From Geobacillus thermoleovorans (GTDB lineage: Bacteria; Bacillota; Bacilli; Bacillales; Anoxybacillaceae), in contig NZ_CP014335.1 in NCBI RefSeq assembly GCF_001610955.1, positions 909,001-973,000 of the forward strand: a stretch of DNA of 64,000 nt. Direction: 5' to 3'. The translations under genes were made by a program, and so were the position numbers. This document shows, one piece after another, positions 16,293-25,604 of the stretch. How positions within the stretch are numbered: position 1 is the stretch's first letter; each line of letters begins with the position of its first letter. The notes under the pieces are model-generated. The model was not told the origin of the DNA. It did no database searches and worked only from the letters and a program-made list of their open reading frames with translations.

Positions 16293-17903
16293 TTATGAGT
16301 GGAAGCGGGCGATCATTTTTTCTAAATCGCGCGCTGCTGCAGCCAACGTGTCGGCTTCCCGAGCCAGCTGGTGAAGGGCGAGCGTTTGTTGCTCAAGTCC
16401 AGCCGCCGTTTCTTGCACCATGTTTGAAAAATCGGCGGCGACGGTGCGTACGTCTTCCATCAGTCCGCCGAGCTGCTCGCCATCGGCGGTGATGGCGTTA
16501 ACATACGCTTCGTTTTGCTGAAGCAAGTCGTTCAGTTGGGCGAACATGCCTTGAAACGATGTGAACGTTTCCCCTGTTTTCCAAAGAGAGTCTTTCGTTG
16601 TTTCAACGCGGAGGCCGCTTCCTTGTACAGCTTGCACCGTTTCTTTGAGCGCGTTCGTCATGGCGTCGAGCGAAGCAAAAATTTCAGCGGCGAACGCGTT
16701 TGTATCTTCAGCGAGCTTTCGGACTTCTTCGGCGACGATCGAAAAACCGCGGCCCGCTTCACCGGCCCGCGCCGCTTCGATCGAGGCGTTTAGGGCGAGC
16801 AAGTTCGTTTGTTTGGCGATCGTGCGAATGGCGGCGATCATCTCATGAACGCGCGCTGCTTCATTGGCTGCTTTGTCGATGAGGGCAGTCATTTCGCCGA
16901 TGCCGCGCTGCATCGCGTCCATGTTTGTTTTCGTTTCCTCAATGAGGCGGATGCCTTCTGCTGCTGACGACCAAGCGTCGCCCGCTTGCCGTACGACGCG
17001 TTCAACGGCGGCCCGCATGAGTTGCACGCGTTCCACCATCTGCCCGATGACGTCACCCGCTTGTTCGACAGCGGTCGTTTGTTGTTTCGCCCCTTCGCGG
17101 AACGTTTCAACAGCAGCGGCGATTTCGTCAAACGATTCAGAGAGGCGGCGCATTTCCAATTGTTGCTCATGGCTGACATCATGCACCGTTTTGGCCGCTT
17201 TGCCAAGCTCATTGATGATCGTGCGGATGCCGAGAATCATTTTGTTGATTTCGTAGGCGATTTGATGAAATTCATCCCGTTTTCCCGTCGTTTTCACTTC
17301 TGTCCGCAATTGACCCGAGGAGACAGTGCGGGTGACGCTGTACCAATGGCGAAGCTGGGCGGCAATGGCCCGATGCCAGGCGGCGCCAAGCCCAAGCCCA
17401 ACCGCAGCGGCGCACAGCGCGGCAAAAACGGGCGGCGCCCCTGCGATGGAAGCGGCCAGCCCAACGGCTGCGGGCGCGATGGCGATGCTTGCCAACGCCC
17501 ATTGCAAATACGGACGGTGCATGAGCCGCCCCATCCGCAAATTGATCCGCCTTCCGCCCGGCTCCGTCCAAAGCGGGCAACTGGCGTCAATCAACACTTC
17601 GCCTGTATCGCGTTCGTACACTTGCAAGAGCGGCTCGTTCGTGCGGGCGGCAGCCAGCCCGACCGGGTCGGCAAACACCCTTCCCTCGCGGAGGCGGTTC
17701 GTATGAACGAGTCCGTATCCGTTTTCATCGACAAGAACAAAATATTCATCATGGCCAAGCTGTTCATCCAACAAGGCGCGGATGCGGTCGAGCTGCTCTT
17801 CAAGCGGGCGCGTTCGGTCGATGGACCGCCGCAGTGCTTCCGCCGTTGCTGTTACTTTTTTTAACGCCTGTTTTGCCCGGCGCCGTTTCGTCAATTTGTT
17901 CAT
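16293..17903 (-). CDS. Methyl-accepting chemotaxis protein with cytoplasmic-type N-terminal sensor
   Basis: 536 aa. Residues 1-135 form a soluble domain with no preceding membrane span ('[19 protein letters not shown]'), then two adjacent spans (about 139-156 and 162-180), a HAMP-like linker and the MCP signalling coiled coil with the hairpin tip '[18 protein letters not shown]'. Unlike classical MCPs, the sensor precedes both spans, so it probably faces the cytosol. It should signal through CheA/CheW; the ligand is unknown. ATG 17903 follows aaaggag. Confidence 0.9.
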   Translation of the reverse strand: MNKLTKRRRAKQALKKVTATAEALRRSIDRTRPLEEQLDRIRALLDEQLGHDEYFVLVDENGYGLVHTNRLREGRVFADPVGLAAARTNEPLLQVYERDTGEVLIDASCPLWTEPGGRRINLRMGRLMHRPYLQWALASIAIAPAAVGLAASIAGAPPVFAALCAAAVGLGLGAAWHRAIAAQLRHWYSVTRTVSSGQLRTEVKTTGKRDEFHQIAYEINKMILGIRTIINELGKAAKTVHDVSHEQQLEMRRLSESFDEIAAAVETFREGAKQQTTAVEQAGDVIGQMVERVQLMRAAVERVVRQAGDAWSSAAEGIRLIEETKTNMDAMQRGIGEMTALIDKAANEAARVHEMIAAIRTIAKQTNLLALNASIEAARAGEAGRGFSIVAEEVRKLAEDTNAFAAEIFASLDAMTNALKETVQAVQGSGLRVETTKDSLWKTGETFTSFQGMFAQLNDLLQQNEAYVNAITADGEQLGGLMEDVRTVAADFSNMVQETAAGLEQQTLALHQLAREADTLAAAARDLEKMIARFHS

Positions 17904-17937
17904 AGACGATTCTCCTTTTTTTATTTGTCTATTTTCA

Positions 17938-17966
17938 ATAATATATAGAAGATTTTGTCGAATCAA
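17938..17966 (-). promoter_or_regulatory. Possible promoter of the chemoreceptor gene
   Basis: Minus strand TTGATT (17966-17961), 17-nt spacer, TATTAT (17943-17938). No SigD-type (TAAA / GCCGATAT) match was found, so this is a SigA-like guess. Confidence 0.4.
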
Positions 17967-18043
17967 TAGGATGAAAGGGGGATGCATAAAAATATCGATC
18001 GATTGGAAGACTATGCCGTAAACGGAAAGGCGAGGGGATCATC

Positions 18044-19558
18044 GTGGGTTGGTTCTCGTTTTGGAAGAAAAAGAAAAAGCGCCCCGCACAGAGGAATCTT
18101 TCGCAACTTTGGGAAAAGCTTCGGCAATCGAGCGATTTTGTCGAAGTGTCGTTTGTTGTCGGAGGCAAGGAGCTGTCGATTTACTATTTCGATTCGCTCG
18201 TTGATCCGCAAGTGCTGCAAGAGCGGATTTTTTGCCATTTGCAAAACGACATTCCCCAGCATCCGAACGTCCGATTGGAAGACTTGCAGCAAATCGTGCC
18301 GATTCAGCGCATTGAAGTGAGCGAAGACACGGCGCTGATTGAAGAGAAGGTGCTGAAAGGGTTTGTCGCTGTTACATTCCGCGAGCAACCGAACAAAGCG
18401 GCGCTCATGGGCGCCGCGGCTGAAAATTTGGGGCTTCGGGAAAACAATGATTCGGAAAACGAATTCAGCGTCGTTGGGCCCAAAGTCGGATTTGTGGAAA
18501 ATGTCGGCGTCAACTTGCATCTCATCCGCCGGCAAGTGGTGACGCCAAATCTTGTGTTTCGGGAAATGTCGATCGGTTCGATGTCGAAAACGAAAGTGGT
18601 CATCGCCTACATCGACGGTGTCGCTAATCCGGAAGTCATTCAAACGGTGACGCAGCGGCTTGAGTCCATTCATTTTGACGTCGTGTTTGACAACGCTATT
18701 TTGGATCAGCTGCTCGCGGACAATTCGCGGACACCGTTTCCTCTTTTTATCTCGACCGAGCGGATCGACCGGGCCATTTATGCGCTTGTGTCGGGGCAGG
18801 TGGCCATTTTTTGCGACGGCTCCCCGTATGCCGTGATTGGCCCCGCCGCTCTCTTCGATTTTTTTACGTCGCCGGAAGACTATTATTTGCCATGGGTGCT
18901 CGGTACGTTTTTCCGGCTCATCCGGTTTTTCGGCGTTGCGTTTTCGGTGTTGGCGTCGCCGATTTATGTGGCGGTGCTGACGTATCATTATGAAATGATT
19001 CCCGAAGACTTGCTCGGCCCGATCATTTATTCACGCTCGAACGTGCCATTTCCGCCGATGCTCGAGGTGCTGTTTTTGGAAATTACGATTGAGCTGTTGC
19101 GCGAGGCCGGGGCGCGGCTGCCGACGAAAGTCGCGCAAACGCTCGGAATTGTCGGTGGGATTGTCATCGGGCAAGCAACCGTTGATGCCGGGCTGACGAG
19201 TACGATTTTGTTGATTGTCGTCGCGTTGGCGGCGCTCGCTTCGTTTACAACGCCGATTTTCAAAATGTCCAACACGATCCGGTTTATCCGGTTCCCGTTT
19301 ATTTTGTTTGCCGCTTTCTGGGGCGGGATCGGCATCATCTTTGCTGTCTGTGGACTGCTCATTCATTTAGGGCGGCTGCAGTCGTTTGGTTATCCGTATT
19401 TGCTGCCGTTTTATCCATTTCGTGTTCGCAGCTTCCGCGATACATTCATTCGTTCGCCATACAGTGAAACGGCGGAGCGGCCGATGTTTCTTCGTCCGCG
19501 GTCGCGGTTTCGTTACGATCCGAATGCGGCGAAGCAAAAACGCGATATTGATGAGTAA
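18044..19558 (+). CDS. Spore germination receptor subunit A (GerA/GerKA family)
   Basis: 504 aa. Hydrophilic N-terminal domain of ~270 residues, then five or so membrane spans from 'VLGTFFRLIRFFGVAFSVL' onward, and a charged tail; this is the GerAA architecture. Conserved family stretches are 'ISTERIDRAIYALVSGQVAIF' and 'PFPPMLEVLFLEITIELLREAG' (first 20 residues of each). With the next two genes it forms a germinant receptor in the spore inner membrane that triggers germination on nutrients. GTG 18044 has a gcgagggg site upstream. The A-C-B gene order is that of gerK and yfkQRT rather than gerA. Confidence 0.93.
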   Translation: MGWFSFWKKKKKRPAQRNLSQLWEKLRQSSDFVEVSFVVGGKELSIYYFDSLVDPQVLQERIFCHLQNDIPQHPNVRLEDLQQIVPIQRIEVSEDTALIEEKVLKGFVAVTFREQPNKAALMGAAAENLGLRENNDSENEFSVVGPKVGFVENVGVNLHLIRRQVVTPNLVFREMSIGSMSKTKVVIAYIDGVANPEVIQTVTQRLESIHFDVVFDNAILDQLLADNSRTPFPLFISTERIDRAIYALVSGQVAIFCDGSPYAVIGPAALFDFFTSPEDYYLPWVLGTFFRLIRFFGVAFSVLASPIYVAVLTYHYEMIPEDLLGPIIYSRSNVPFPPMLEVLFLEITIELLREAGARLPTKVAQTLGIVGGIVIGQATVDAGLTSTILLIVVALAALASFTTPIFKMSNTIRFIRFPFILFAAFWGGIGIIFAVCGLLIHLGRLQSFGYPYLLPFYPFRVRSFRDTFIRSPYSETAERPMFLRPRSRFRYDPNAAKQKRDIDE

Positions 19559-19569
19559 GGGGGATCATG

Positions 19570-20655
19570 ATGAGGCGTGGGCTCGCATGGGTCGGTGCGC
19601 TGCTGTTGCTTGGCGGCTGCGTCAGTTCGCGGCCGATTGACGAAATTCAAATTATTCAACAGATGGGGTATGATTTCGAGAACGGCCGCTACACGGGCAC
19701 TGCGGTGTACCCGACGTTCAAGCAAGGGCCGATGACAAAGCCGAATATGCTGACGACGACGTCGCCGACGATCTACGACTTGATTCCGCGCCTGTCATCG
19801 AAATCAGCGCTGCCGATTGAGGAAGGGCAGCTGCGCCTTATTTTGTTCGGCAAGGAGTTTGCTCGGCGGGGGGTGACGCAAATTACGCACAGCCTCGCGC
19901 GCAACAACAAAGTCGGCAGCCATTTGCTGCTTGGCGTAGCGGAAGAAAGCGCTAAGGAGCTGCTGAAAATCACGGCGAAAACGACGCTGAGCGATACGTT
20001 GTATTTGCCGAATCTTGTGGAGCAGAACGAGCAGTCGATGAACTTGCCGAAAACGAATTTGCACTTGTTTTTGTATCGCTATTTTTCCCCGGGGAGCGAC
20101 CCTTTTTTGCCGTATTTTGAGAAAAAAGGAGATTTCGTCAAGCTTGAAGGGGTCGCGTTGTTTCGCGATGACCAATATGTCGGGCATGTAAGTTTGCGTG
20201 ATTCGTTTTTAATGAAAATTTTGCTCGGGGAAACGAAAAACGGCGTCTACCAGCTGAAGGTTGGGAATCGCGGGAAACAGGGCGAGGATCGGGTGATGCT
20301 GCAAAACTTATGGGCGAAGCCGAAATATGAATGGAAGCGTGATGGAAGACGCCATGTGCTTGACGTGTTCGTCCATATCCATGCGTCGGTGAGGGATTAC
20401 CCGTCATGGCTCGATCAGCCGGGAGGTGATTTGTTTGCTGATGTGAAGAAAAAGATGCAAAACGAATTGGAGCATAATATGCGCCGGTTATTCCACTATT
20501 TTCAGAAAAAACGGATTGACCCGCTCGGCATTGGCGATTTTGTTCGCAGCGTGACAAGACATTGGGATTCCGACGCGTTTTACCGCGAATACCCGGATCT
20601 AGACATCCGCCCGCACGTCACGGTGGATATCGTCCATACAGGCATTGGCGAATAA
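19570..20655 (+). CDS. Spore germination receptor subunit C lipoprotein (GerAC family)
   Basis: About 361 aa. N-terminal signal with lipobox 'LLLLGGC' (Cys near residue 17), then the GerAC domain ('IIQQMGYDFENGRYTGTAVY' and 'LEHNMRRLFHYFQKKRIDP' near the C-terminus). It is the lipid-anchored outer subunit of the receptor. The start is ambiguous between ATG 19567 and ATG 19570; the ggggg site gives better spacing to 19570. It starts about 10 nt after subunit A. Confidence 0.93.
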   Translation: MRRGLAWVGALLLLGGCVSSRPIDEIQIIQQMGYDFENGRYTGTAVYPTFKQGPMTKPNMLTTTSPTIYDLIPRLSSKSALPIEEGQLRLILFGKEFARRGVTQITHSLARNNKVGSHLLLGVAEESAKELLKITAKTTLSDTLYLPNLVEQNEQSMNLPKTNLHLFLYRYFSPGSDPFLPYFEKKGDFVKLEGVALFRDDQYVGHVSLRDSFLMKILLGETKNGVYQLKVGNRGKQGEDRVMLQNLWAKPKYEWKRDGRRHVLDVFVHIHASVRDYPSWLDQPGGDLFADVKKKMQNELEHNMRRLFHYFQKKRIDPLGIGDFVRSVTRHWDSDAFYREYPDLDIRPHVTVDIVHTGIGE

Positions 20656-20681
20656 GACGGGGAACATGAGGAGGGATTAGG

Positions 20682-21794
20682 ATGAAGCAGGCCATTCAGG
20701 AACGGTTTCTCATCTCCCCGTTTCTTGTGTTTTTTGTCATTCACGCTACGCAAGTTGGGGTCGGGGCACTCAATTTTCAGCGTCCTCTGATGAAAGAGGC
20801 GGGGCAGGATGCCTGGATGGTTGTCTTGCTGGCCGGGCTGGCGGCGCACGTGTTGATTTGGCTGATGTATCGGCTGCTGTCGCATTCTCCATCAGGCGGA
20901 GACCTCGTGTCGCTTCATGAACAGTACTTCGGGCGGTGGATCGGCGGGGTGCTGAGCCTTGGACTTCTTTTTTACTACGCGTTGGCGGCGTTTATGGTGC
21001 TTCAATCATACATTGAAATCATTAAAGTATGGGTGTTCCCGTTGATTGGGGTGTGGCAGTTCAGCCTCGTGTTTTTGCTGCTGACGTATTATGCCGTCTC
21101 CGGCGGGTTTCGCGTCGTTGTCGGCTTATGCGTTTGGGGGGTGGTGATTCCGCTGTTGACGATTTTTCCGATGGTTTTCTTTCCGCTTGAGTATGCTCAA
21201 TACCGGAACTTATTGCCGGTGTTCGACCATTCGTTTGGGCAATTGGCAAAAGCATCGAAAGAGATGGTGCTGCAATATTTAGGGTTTGAAATGCTGCTTA
21301 TGTATTACCCGTTTTTAAAAAATGCTCCGTCCTCGCAAAAGTGGGCGCATGCGGCCAACGCGTTTACGATGTTCATTTATTTTGTTTTGATCCTCATTTC
21401 CGTCGTGTTTTATAACAAAGAGCAAATCCAGCATATTACATGGCCGACGCTGACGCTGGCCAAAATTCCAGAAGTGCCGTTTATCGAGCGGATGGAATAC
21501 ATCGTCATCTCGATTTATGTGCTTGTCGTGGTTCCGATCATCACGCTCTCGGTTTGGGCGGCGACGCGGGTTGTGAAACAGCTGTTTGCCGTTCAGCAAC
21601 GCCGTTCGCTTCCAGTGTTGCTCGCTTGCTTGTTTGTCGGGACGCTGTTTTTCCAAGAGAAGACAGACATTGAGCAGTTGACGCAATGGACAGCGAAGGC
21701 AGGGTTTTATCTTGTCGCGGTGTATGTTCCGCTCCTGTATGTGTACGTATGGATGGCGGAAAAAGTGAAAAAGGCGCTACAACAAAAGCCATAA
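20682..21794 (+). CDS. Spore germination receptor subunit B (GerAB/APC family)
   Basis: 370 aa with ten predicted membrane spans. GerAB-type proteins are amino acid transporter homologues that bind the germinant. The conserved N-terminus is 'ISPFLVFFVIHATQVGVGAL', and 'YLGFEMLLMYYPFL' lies mid-protein. Third gene of the operon, 26 nt after subunit C with a gaggagg site. The germinant cannot be deduced. Confidence 0.93.
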   Translation: MKQAIQERFLISPFLVFFVIHATQVGVGALNFQRPLMKEAGQDAWMVVLLAGLAAHVLIWLMYRLLSHSPSGGDLVSLHEQYFGRWIGGVLSLGLLFYYALAAFMVLQSYIEIIKVWVFPLIGVWQFSLVFLLLTYYAVSGGFRVVVGLCVWGVVIPLLTIFPMVFFPLEYAQYRNLLPVFDHSFGQLAKASKEMVLQYLGFEMLLMYYPFLKNAPSSQKWAHAANAFTMFIYFVLILISVVFYNKEQIQHITWPTLTLAKIPEVPFIERMEYIVISIYVLVVVPIITLSVWAATRVVKQLFAVQQRRSLPVLLACLFVGTLFFQEKTDIEQLTQWTAKAGFYLVAVYVPLLYVYVWMAEKVKKALQQKP

Positions 21795-21849
21795 GTATGG
21801 TATAGTAAATAGAGAAAACAGAAGAATCACAATTCCGTACGCTTGTACG

Positions 21850-21920
21850 GGAGAGGTTTCTAGCAAAACCCTCTATAAAAAACTAGGGACGGCTGTATCC
21901 TAGGGGTATGGCCTTTTTTG
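21850..21920 (+). promoter_or_regulatory. preQ1-I riboswitch with terminator
   Basis: GAGAGGTTTCTAGC...ACCCTCTATAAAAAACTAGGG (21851-21887) has the P1 stem, the A-rich tail and the CTA pseudoknot partner of the class I preQ1 aptamer, as upstream of B. subtilis queC. A terminator overlaps downstream: 21891-21900 with 21904-21913, then TTTTTT. PreQ1 binding should promote termination. The que operon starts 44 nt later. Confidence 0.93.
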
Positions 21921-21963
21921 TTTTGGAAACCTCTTCTTCTGCTGATTCAGAAGGAGGTTGATC

Positions 21964-22638
21964 ATGATGAAGATGAATGAAGAAAAGGCGGTCGTCGTCT
22001 TTAGCGGCGGCCAAGACAGCACGACGTGTTTGTTTTGGGCGAAAAAACAGTTTGGTGAAGTGGAAGCGGTGACGTTTGACTACGGCCAGCGCCATCGCCG
22101 GGAAATTGACGTCGCTCAAGCGATCGCTGACGAGCTTGGCGTCCGCCATACAGTGCTTGATTTGTCGCTTCTCGGGCAGTTGGCGCCGAACGCCTTGACG
22201 CGGCGCGACATTGCCATTGAACAAAAGAAAGGCGAGCTGCCGACGACGTTTGTGGACGGACGCAATTTATTGTTTTTATCATTCGCTGCCGTGTTCGCCA
22301 AACAGCGGGGCGCGCGCCATATTGTGACTGGAGTGTGCGAAACAGATTTCAGCGGCTATCCGGACTGCCGCGATGTGTTTATCAAATCATTGAACGTCAC
22401 GCTGAATTTAGCGATGGATTACGAATTTGTCATTCATACGCCGCTCATGTGGCTGACGAAAGCGGAGACGTGGAAGCTCGCTGATGAGCTCGGGGCGCTC
22501 GAGTTCATTCGCACGAAGACGCTGACGTGCTATAACGGCATCATCGCCGACGGCTGCGGCGAATGCCCAGCATGTGCGCTGCGCAAGCGCGGGTTGGATG
22601 AATATTTGCGGGAAAAAGCGGAGGTGGAGTCGCGATGA
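21964..22638 (+). CDS. queC: 7-cyano-7-deazaguanine synthase QueC
   Basis: 224 aa. PP-loop ATPase motif '[16 protein letters not shown]' (residues ~10-25) and the C-terminal zinc knuckle '[14 protein letters not shown]'. It converts 7-carboxy-7-deazaguanine to preQ0 with ATP and ammonia. ATG 21964 is 6 nt after aggagg; the TTG six bases earlier overlaps the site. First gene of queCDE(F), controlled by the preQ1 riboswitch. Confidence 0.97.
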   Translation: MMKMNEEKAVVVFSGGQDSTTCLFWAKKQFGEVEAVTFDYGQRHRREIDVAQAIADELGVRHTVLDLSLLGQLAPNALTRRDIAIEQKKGELPTTFVDGRNLLFLSFAAVFAKQRGARHIVTGVCETDFSGYPDCRDVFIKSLNVTLNLAMDYEFVIHTPLMWLTKAETWKLADELGALEFIRTKTLTCYNGIIADGCGECPACALRKRGLDEYLREKAEVESR

Positions 22639-23072
22639 TGCATCAGCTCTATCCGCAGGTGGCGCATCATTACCGCTATGAGTTGAACAAAGATATGCAC
22701 ATCGCCGCCGCCCATTTCATCCCGCACGAAGCGGCTGGGAGTTGCGCAAACGTGCACGGCCACACGTACATCGTCAATGTGACGGTCGCCGGCGATGAGC
22801 TCGATGAGAGCGGTTTTTTAGTCAATTTTCAAACGTTAAAACAGCTCGTTCATCGCAAGCTGGACCATACGCTGCTCAACGACCATAGCGATTGGTTTGA
22901 CGGTCATGACCCGAATCGGTTTCCGACGTCGGAAGTGGTGGCGCGCACGATTTATGAAACGATTCAGCGCTATTTGGATACGCTGCCGCACAAGCCGAAA
23001 TGTTTGCAAGTGTTTGTCCGCGAAACGCCGACAAGTTATGTCGTCTACCGTCCGAAAGCGGGGGAGCGGTAA
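22635..23072 (+). CDS. queD: 6-carboxy-5,6,7,8-tetrahydropterin synthase QueD
   Basis: 145 aa. Zinc ligands lie in 'AAAHF' and 'NVHGHTY' and the catalytic cysteine in 'GSCANVHGH', all typical of the PTPS-like QueD family. It converts dihydroneopterin triphosphate to carboxytetrahydropterin in queuosine precursor synthesis. The start overlaps the queC stop (ATGA), so the two are translationally coupled. Confidence 0.96.
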   Translation: MMHQLYPQVAHHYRYELNKDMHIAAAHFIPHEAAGSCANVHGHTYIVNVTVAGDELDESGFLVNFQTLKQLVHRKLDHTLLNDHSDWFDGHDPNRFPTSEVVARTIYETIQRYLDTLPHKPKCLQVFVRETPTSYVVYRPKAGER

Positions 23073-23806
23073 TGGCGCGCACGATTCCGGTGTTGGAGAT
23101 TTTTGGTCCGACCATCCAAGGAGAGGGAATGGTGATCGGCCAAAAGACGATGTTCGTCCGCACAGCCGGCTGCGACTACCGCTGCCGCTGGTGCGATTCG
23201 GCGTTTACGTGGGACGGATCAGCAAAAGACGAGATCGAGCAGCTGACGGCAGACGAAATTTGGCGGCGGCTTGAAGCCATTGGCGGCCGCCGCTTCCGCC
23301 ACGTGACGATTTCAGGCGGCAACCCGCTTCTGATTGCGGCTCTTGGGGAGCTCATCGCGCTTCTTCATGAAAAAGGGATGCGGGTCGCGGTTGAAACGCA
23401 AGGGAGCCGTTGGCAGGATTGGCTGCTTGACATTGACGACGTCACTCTTTCCCCGAAGCCGCCAAGCTCGGGGATGGACACCGACTGGGCGGCGCTCGAT
23501 CAAATCATTGAACGGTTGCAGGCTGACCAAAGCCGAGTGCGGCGCATCAGCTTGAAAGTCGTCGTCTTTGATGACGCCGATTTGGCGTATGCGAAAGAGG
23601 TGCACTGCCGCTACCCAAGTGTTCCGTTTTATTTGCAGGCAGGAAACGCCGATGTGGCCGATTCGGATGTGGATGCACTCCGTGCGAAGCTTTTCAGTCG
23701 GTTGGAATGGCTGGTGGAACAAGCCGCCGATTCGGAGGAGCTGGCAGACGTCCACATCCTGCCGCAGCTGCACACGCTTCTTTGGGGAAACAAGCGCGGC
23801 GTGTAA
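23072..23806 (+). CDS. queE: 7-carboxy-7-deazaguanine synthase QueE (radical SAM)
   Basis: 244 aa. Radical SAM CxxxCxxC motif in 'TAGCDYRCRWCDSAFTWDG' (first 19 residues), preceded by 'PTIQGEG', which is conserved in QueE. It catalyses SAM-dependent ring contraction of carboxytetrahydropterin. ATG 23072 shares a base with the queD stop (TAATG); the frame opening at 23000 overlaps queD and is spurious. Confidence 0.96.
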   Translation: MARTIPVLEIFGPTIQGEGMVIGQKTMFVRTAGCDYRCRWCDSAFTWDGSAKDEIEQLTADEIWRRLEAIGGRRFRHVTISGGNPLLIAALGELIALLHEKGMRVAVETQGSRWQDWLLDIDDVTLSPKPPSSGMDTDWAALDQIIERLQADQSRVRRISLKVVVFDDADLAYAKEVHCRYPSVPFYLQAGNADVADSDVDALRAKLFSRLEWLVEQAADSEELADVHILPQLHTLLWGNKRGV

Positions 23807-23858
23807 AGCGGGGTGCGGCGATTCGCCCGGCAATGAATAATGAGGGAGGAATGAACGA

Positions 23859-24356
23859 ATGGCAGGAAGAAAAGAGGAAGAATTGAAAGACTTGACGCTG
23901 CTTGGCAATCAAGGGACAACGTATTCGTTTACGTACAATCCCAATCTGCTTGAAGTGTTTGACAACAAACATCCTGACCGGGATTATTTCGTGAAGTTCA
24001 ATTGTCCGGAGTTTACGACGTTGTGTCCAAAAACCGGACAACCGGACTTCGCAACGATTTACATCAGCTACATCCCGGACAAAAAATGCGTCGAAAGCAA
24101 ATCGTTGAAGCTGTATTTGTTCAGCTTCCGCAATCATGGCGACTTTCACGAAGACTGCGTCAACATCATTATGAACGATTTGATTAAAGTTATGGAACCG
24201 CGCTATATCGAAGTGTGGGGCAAATTCACCCCGCGCGGCGGCATTTCCATCGATCCGTACTGCAACTGGGGACGCCCGGGGACGAAATACGAAAAAATGG
24301 CGGAATACCGGCTGCTCAATCATGACTTGTATCCAGAAAAAGTCGACAACCGCTAG
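23859..24356 (+). CDS. queF: NADPH-dependent 7-cyano-7-deazaguanine reductase QueF
   Basis: 165 aa, unimodular QueF type. The QueF motif '[20 protein letters not shown]' sits near residue 78 and the nucleophilic Cys in '[13 protein letters not shown]' near residue 55. It reduces the nitrile preQ0 to preQ1, the molecule sensed by the riboswitch upstream, which closes the feedback loop. 52 nt after queE with ggagg as ribosome binding site. Confidence 0.96.
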   Translation: MAGRKEEELKDLTLLGNQGTTYSFTYNPNLLEVFDNKHPDRDYFVKFNCPEFTTLCPKTGQPDFATIYISYIPDKKCVESKSLKLYLFSFRNHGDFHEDCVNIIMNDLIKVMEPRYIEVWGKFTPRGGISIDPYCNWGRPGTKYEKMAEYRLLNHDLYPEKVDNR

Positions 24357-24433
24357 AGATAAAAAAAGAGGTAGTTTTTTCGCTCCAACTCCTATATAAT
24401 GAACAATGAATGTTTGCCTTGGAGGTTTTGGCG

Positions 24434-25093
24434 TTGGAGCGAAGAACAGCTCTTTTGCTTGGAGCGAGCGGTTTGGTCGGCGGAGAGTTGCTGAAGCTGT
24501 TGCTGCAGTCGGATTTGTACCGCTGTGTGACGATTTTCGTCCGCACTCCGCTGCCGGTGGAACATGAAAAGCTGCAGCAAGTCGTCGTCGATTTTGCGCG
24601 GCTTGAATCGTACGAACGATATTTTTATGTGGACGATGTGTTTTGCTGCCTAGGGACGACGCGCAAAAAGGCGAAAACAAAGCAGCAGTTCATTCAAGTC
24701 GACTATGAATATACGCTGCGCGCCGCGGCGCTGGCGGAAAAGTGCCGTGCGAAAAGCTTTTTGACCGTCTCTTCGGTCGGCGCCAACCCGTGCTCGCCGT
24801 TTTTTTACCAGCGAGTCAAAGGAGAGACGGAAGAGGCGTTGCAGCGGCTTTCCATTCCGTCGCTCCATATTTTTCGTCCGTCGCTGCTTGTCGGCAAGCG
24901 CCGGGAGTTCCGCCTTGGCGAAGCGTTAGGCGGGTGGTTGTTATGCCGTCTTCCGTTTTTGTTCGTCGGCAAATGGAAAAAGTATAAGCCGGTTGACGCC
25001 CATCAGCTTGCTTTGGCGATGTTTTACCGGGCGGCGTCAGCAACGAGCGGCGTCCATATCTATGAATGTGATGAACTCGCCCGCATTTCGTAA
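24434..25093 (+). CDS. NAD(P)-binding oxidoreductase, HTATIP2-like
   Basis: 219 aa. Rossmann loop 'LLGASGLVGGELL' at the N-terminus, 'DDVFCCLGTTRKKAKTKQQF' mid-domain and 'VSSVGANPCSPFFYQRVKGE' carrying the YxxxK-like Y/K pair. It belongs to the atypical SDR group with mammalian HTATIP2 (CC3/TIP30) and many bacterial oxidoreductases of unknown substrate. TTG 24434 is 8 nt after ttggagg; the frame to 24410 lacks spacing. 77 nt after queF with no terminator between, so it may be read from the que operon or from a TATAAT at 24395. Confidence 0.8.
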   Translation: MERRTALLLGASGLVGGELLKLLLQSDLYRCVTIFVRTPLPVEHEKLQQVVVDFARLESYERYFYVDDVFCCLGTTRKKAKTKQQFIQVDYEYTLRAAALAEKCRAKSFLTVSSVGANPCSPFFYQRVKGETEEALQRLSIPSLHIFRPSLLVGKRREFRLGEALGGWLLCRLPFLFVGKWKKYKPVDAHQLALAMFYRAASATSGVHIYECDELARIS

Positions 25094-25094
25094 A

Positions 25095-25126
25095 CAAAAA
25101 AGAGGCTCTTGGCAGCCTCTTTTTTA
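25095..25126. terminator. Bidirectional terminator
   Basis: 7-bp stem agaggct/agcctct (25101-25107 with 25114-25120) flanked by A6 and T6. It serves the convergent oxidoreductase and ykvS genes. Confidence 0.88.
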
Positions 25127-25303
25127 TTCGATGATCTTATAGTTTTTATGATTGACGACTGTCCGTTCTTGCAAATCGAGTTCACGGTAGTTTTCCATAT
25201 ACGTTAAATCCACGATGACGGAGTTTTCATTCACCTTCTCCACAATGCCGCGCAGCCCATTTTTAAATTCGATAATATCTCCGACTTTCGCTTTTTTGAT
25301 CAT
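25124..25303 (-). CDS. ykvS: DUF2187 family protein YkvS
   Basis: 59 aa, a small SH3-like beta protein: 'KVGDIIEFKNGLRGIVEKVN' then 'ENSVIVDLTYMENYRELDLQ'. The same type of gene lies near ykvT in B. subtilis. Function unknown. Three in-frame ATGs occur at 25309, 25306 and 25303; aaaggag is 7 nt from the last, which I choose. Confidence 0.8.
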   Translation of the reverse strand: MIKKAKVGDIIEFKNGLRGIVEKVNENSVIVDLTYMENYRELDLQERTVVNHKNYKIIE

Positions 25304-25309
25304 CATCAT

Positions 25310-25473
25310 TCTCCTTTAATCAAAATGATGGACGGACCGCTCAAGCGAACGGCCGCGGGAATCGAGGCTTGCCTGATTCCGTCGCCGCTCCCCGGTCGGC
25401 GGGGATTAGGCGCTTTTTTACTAGTGTGCCTTATTTTTATGCGCAAGTAAAGAGATTTATTTCCTAAATATTT
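25310..25473. other. Intergenic stretch between ykvS and the ykvT terminator
   Basis: Holds the upstream region of ykvS. The only structure seen is a GC-rich imperfect hairpin around 25380-25410 followed by cttttttac on the plus strand; with no plus-strand gene ending here I do not call it. Confidence 0.3.
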
Positions 25474-25509
25474 AAAAAAGGTGCCCTGAAAAAGAGTTTG
25501 GGCACCTTC
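25473..25509 (-). terminator. Terminator of ykvT
   Basis: Minus strand: stem AAGGTGCCC/GGGCACCTT (25501-25509 with 25479-25487), followed by TTTTAAA. It ends the ykvT transcript before ykvS. Confidence 0.85.
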
Positions 25510-25604
25510 CTTATGGGTGCATATATGCATCCAATATGCTCAAAAGACCATATATGGCGCCTCGCTTAGGAGAAAACGGTCTTTTAAGGCAGCCTATCCT
25601 TCTT

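Noticed and set aside
17982..18030. SigG-type promoter before the germination operon
   Set aside because: A GCATA is present, but no convincing -10 at the right spacing; I could not support it.
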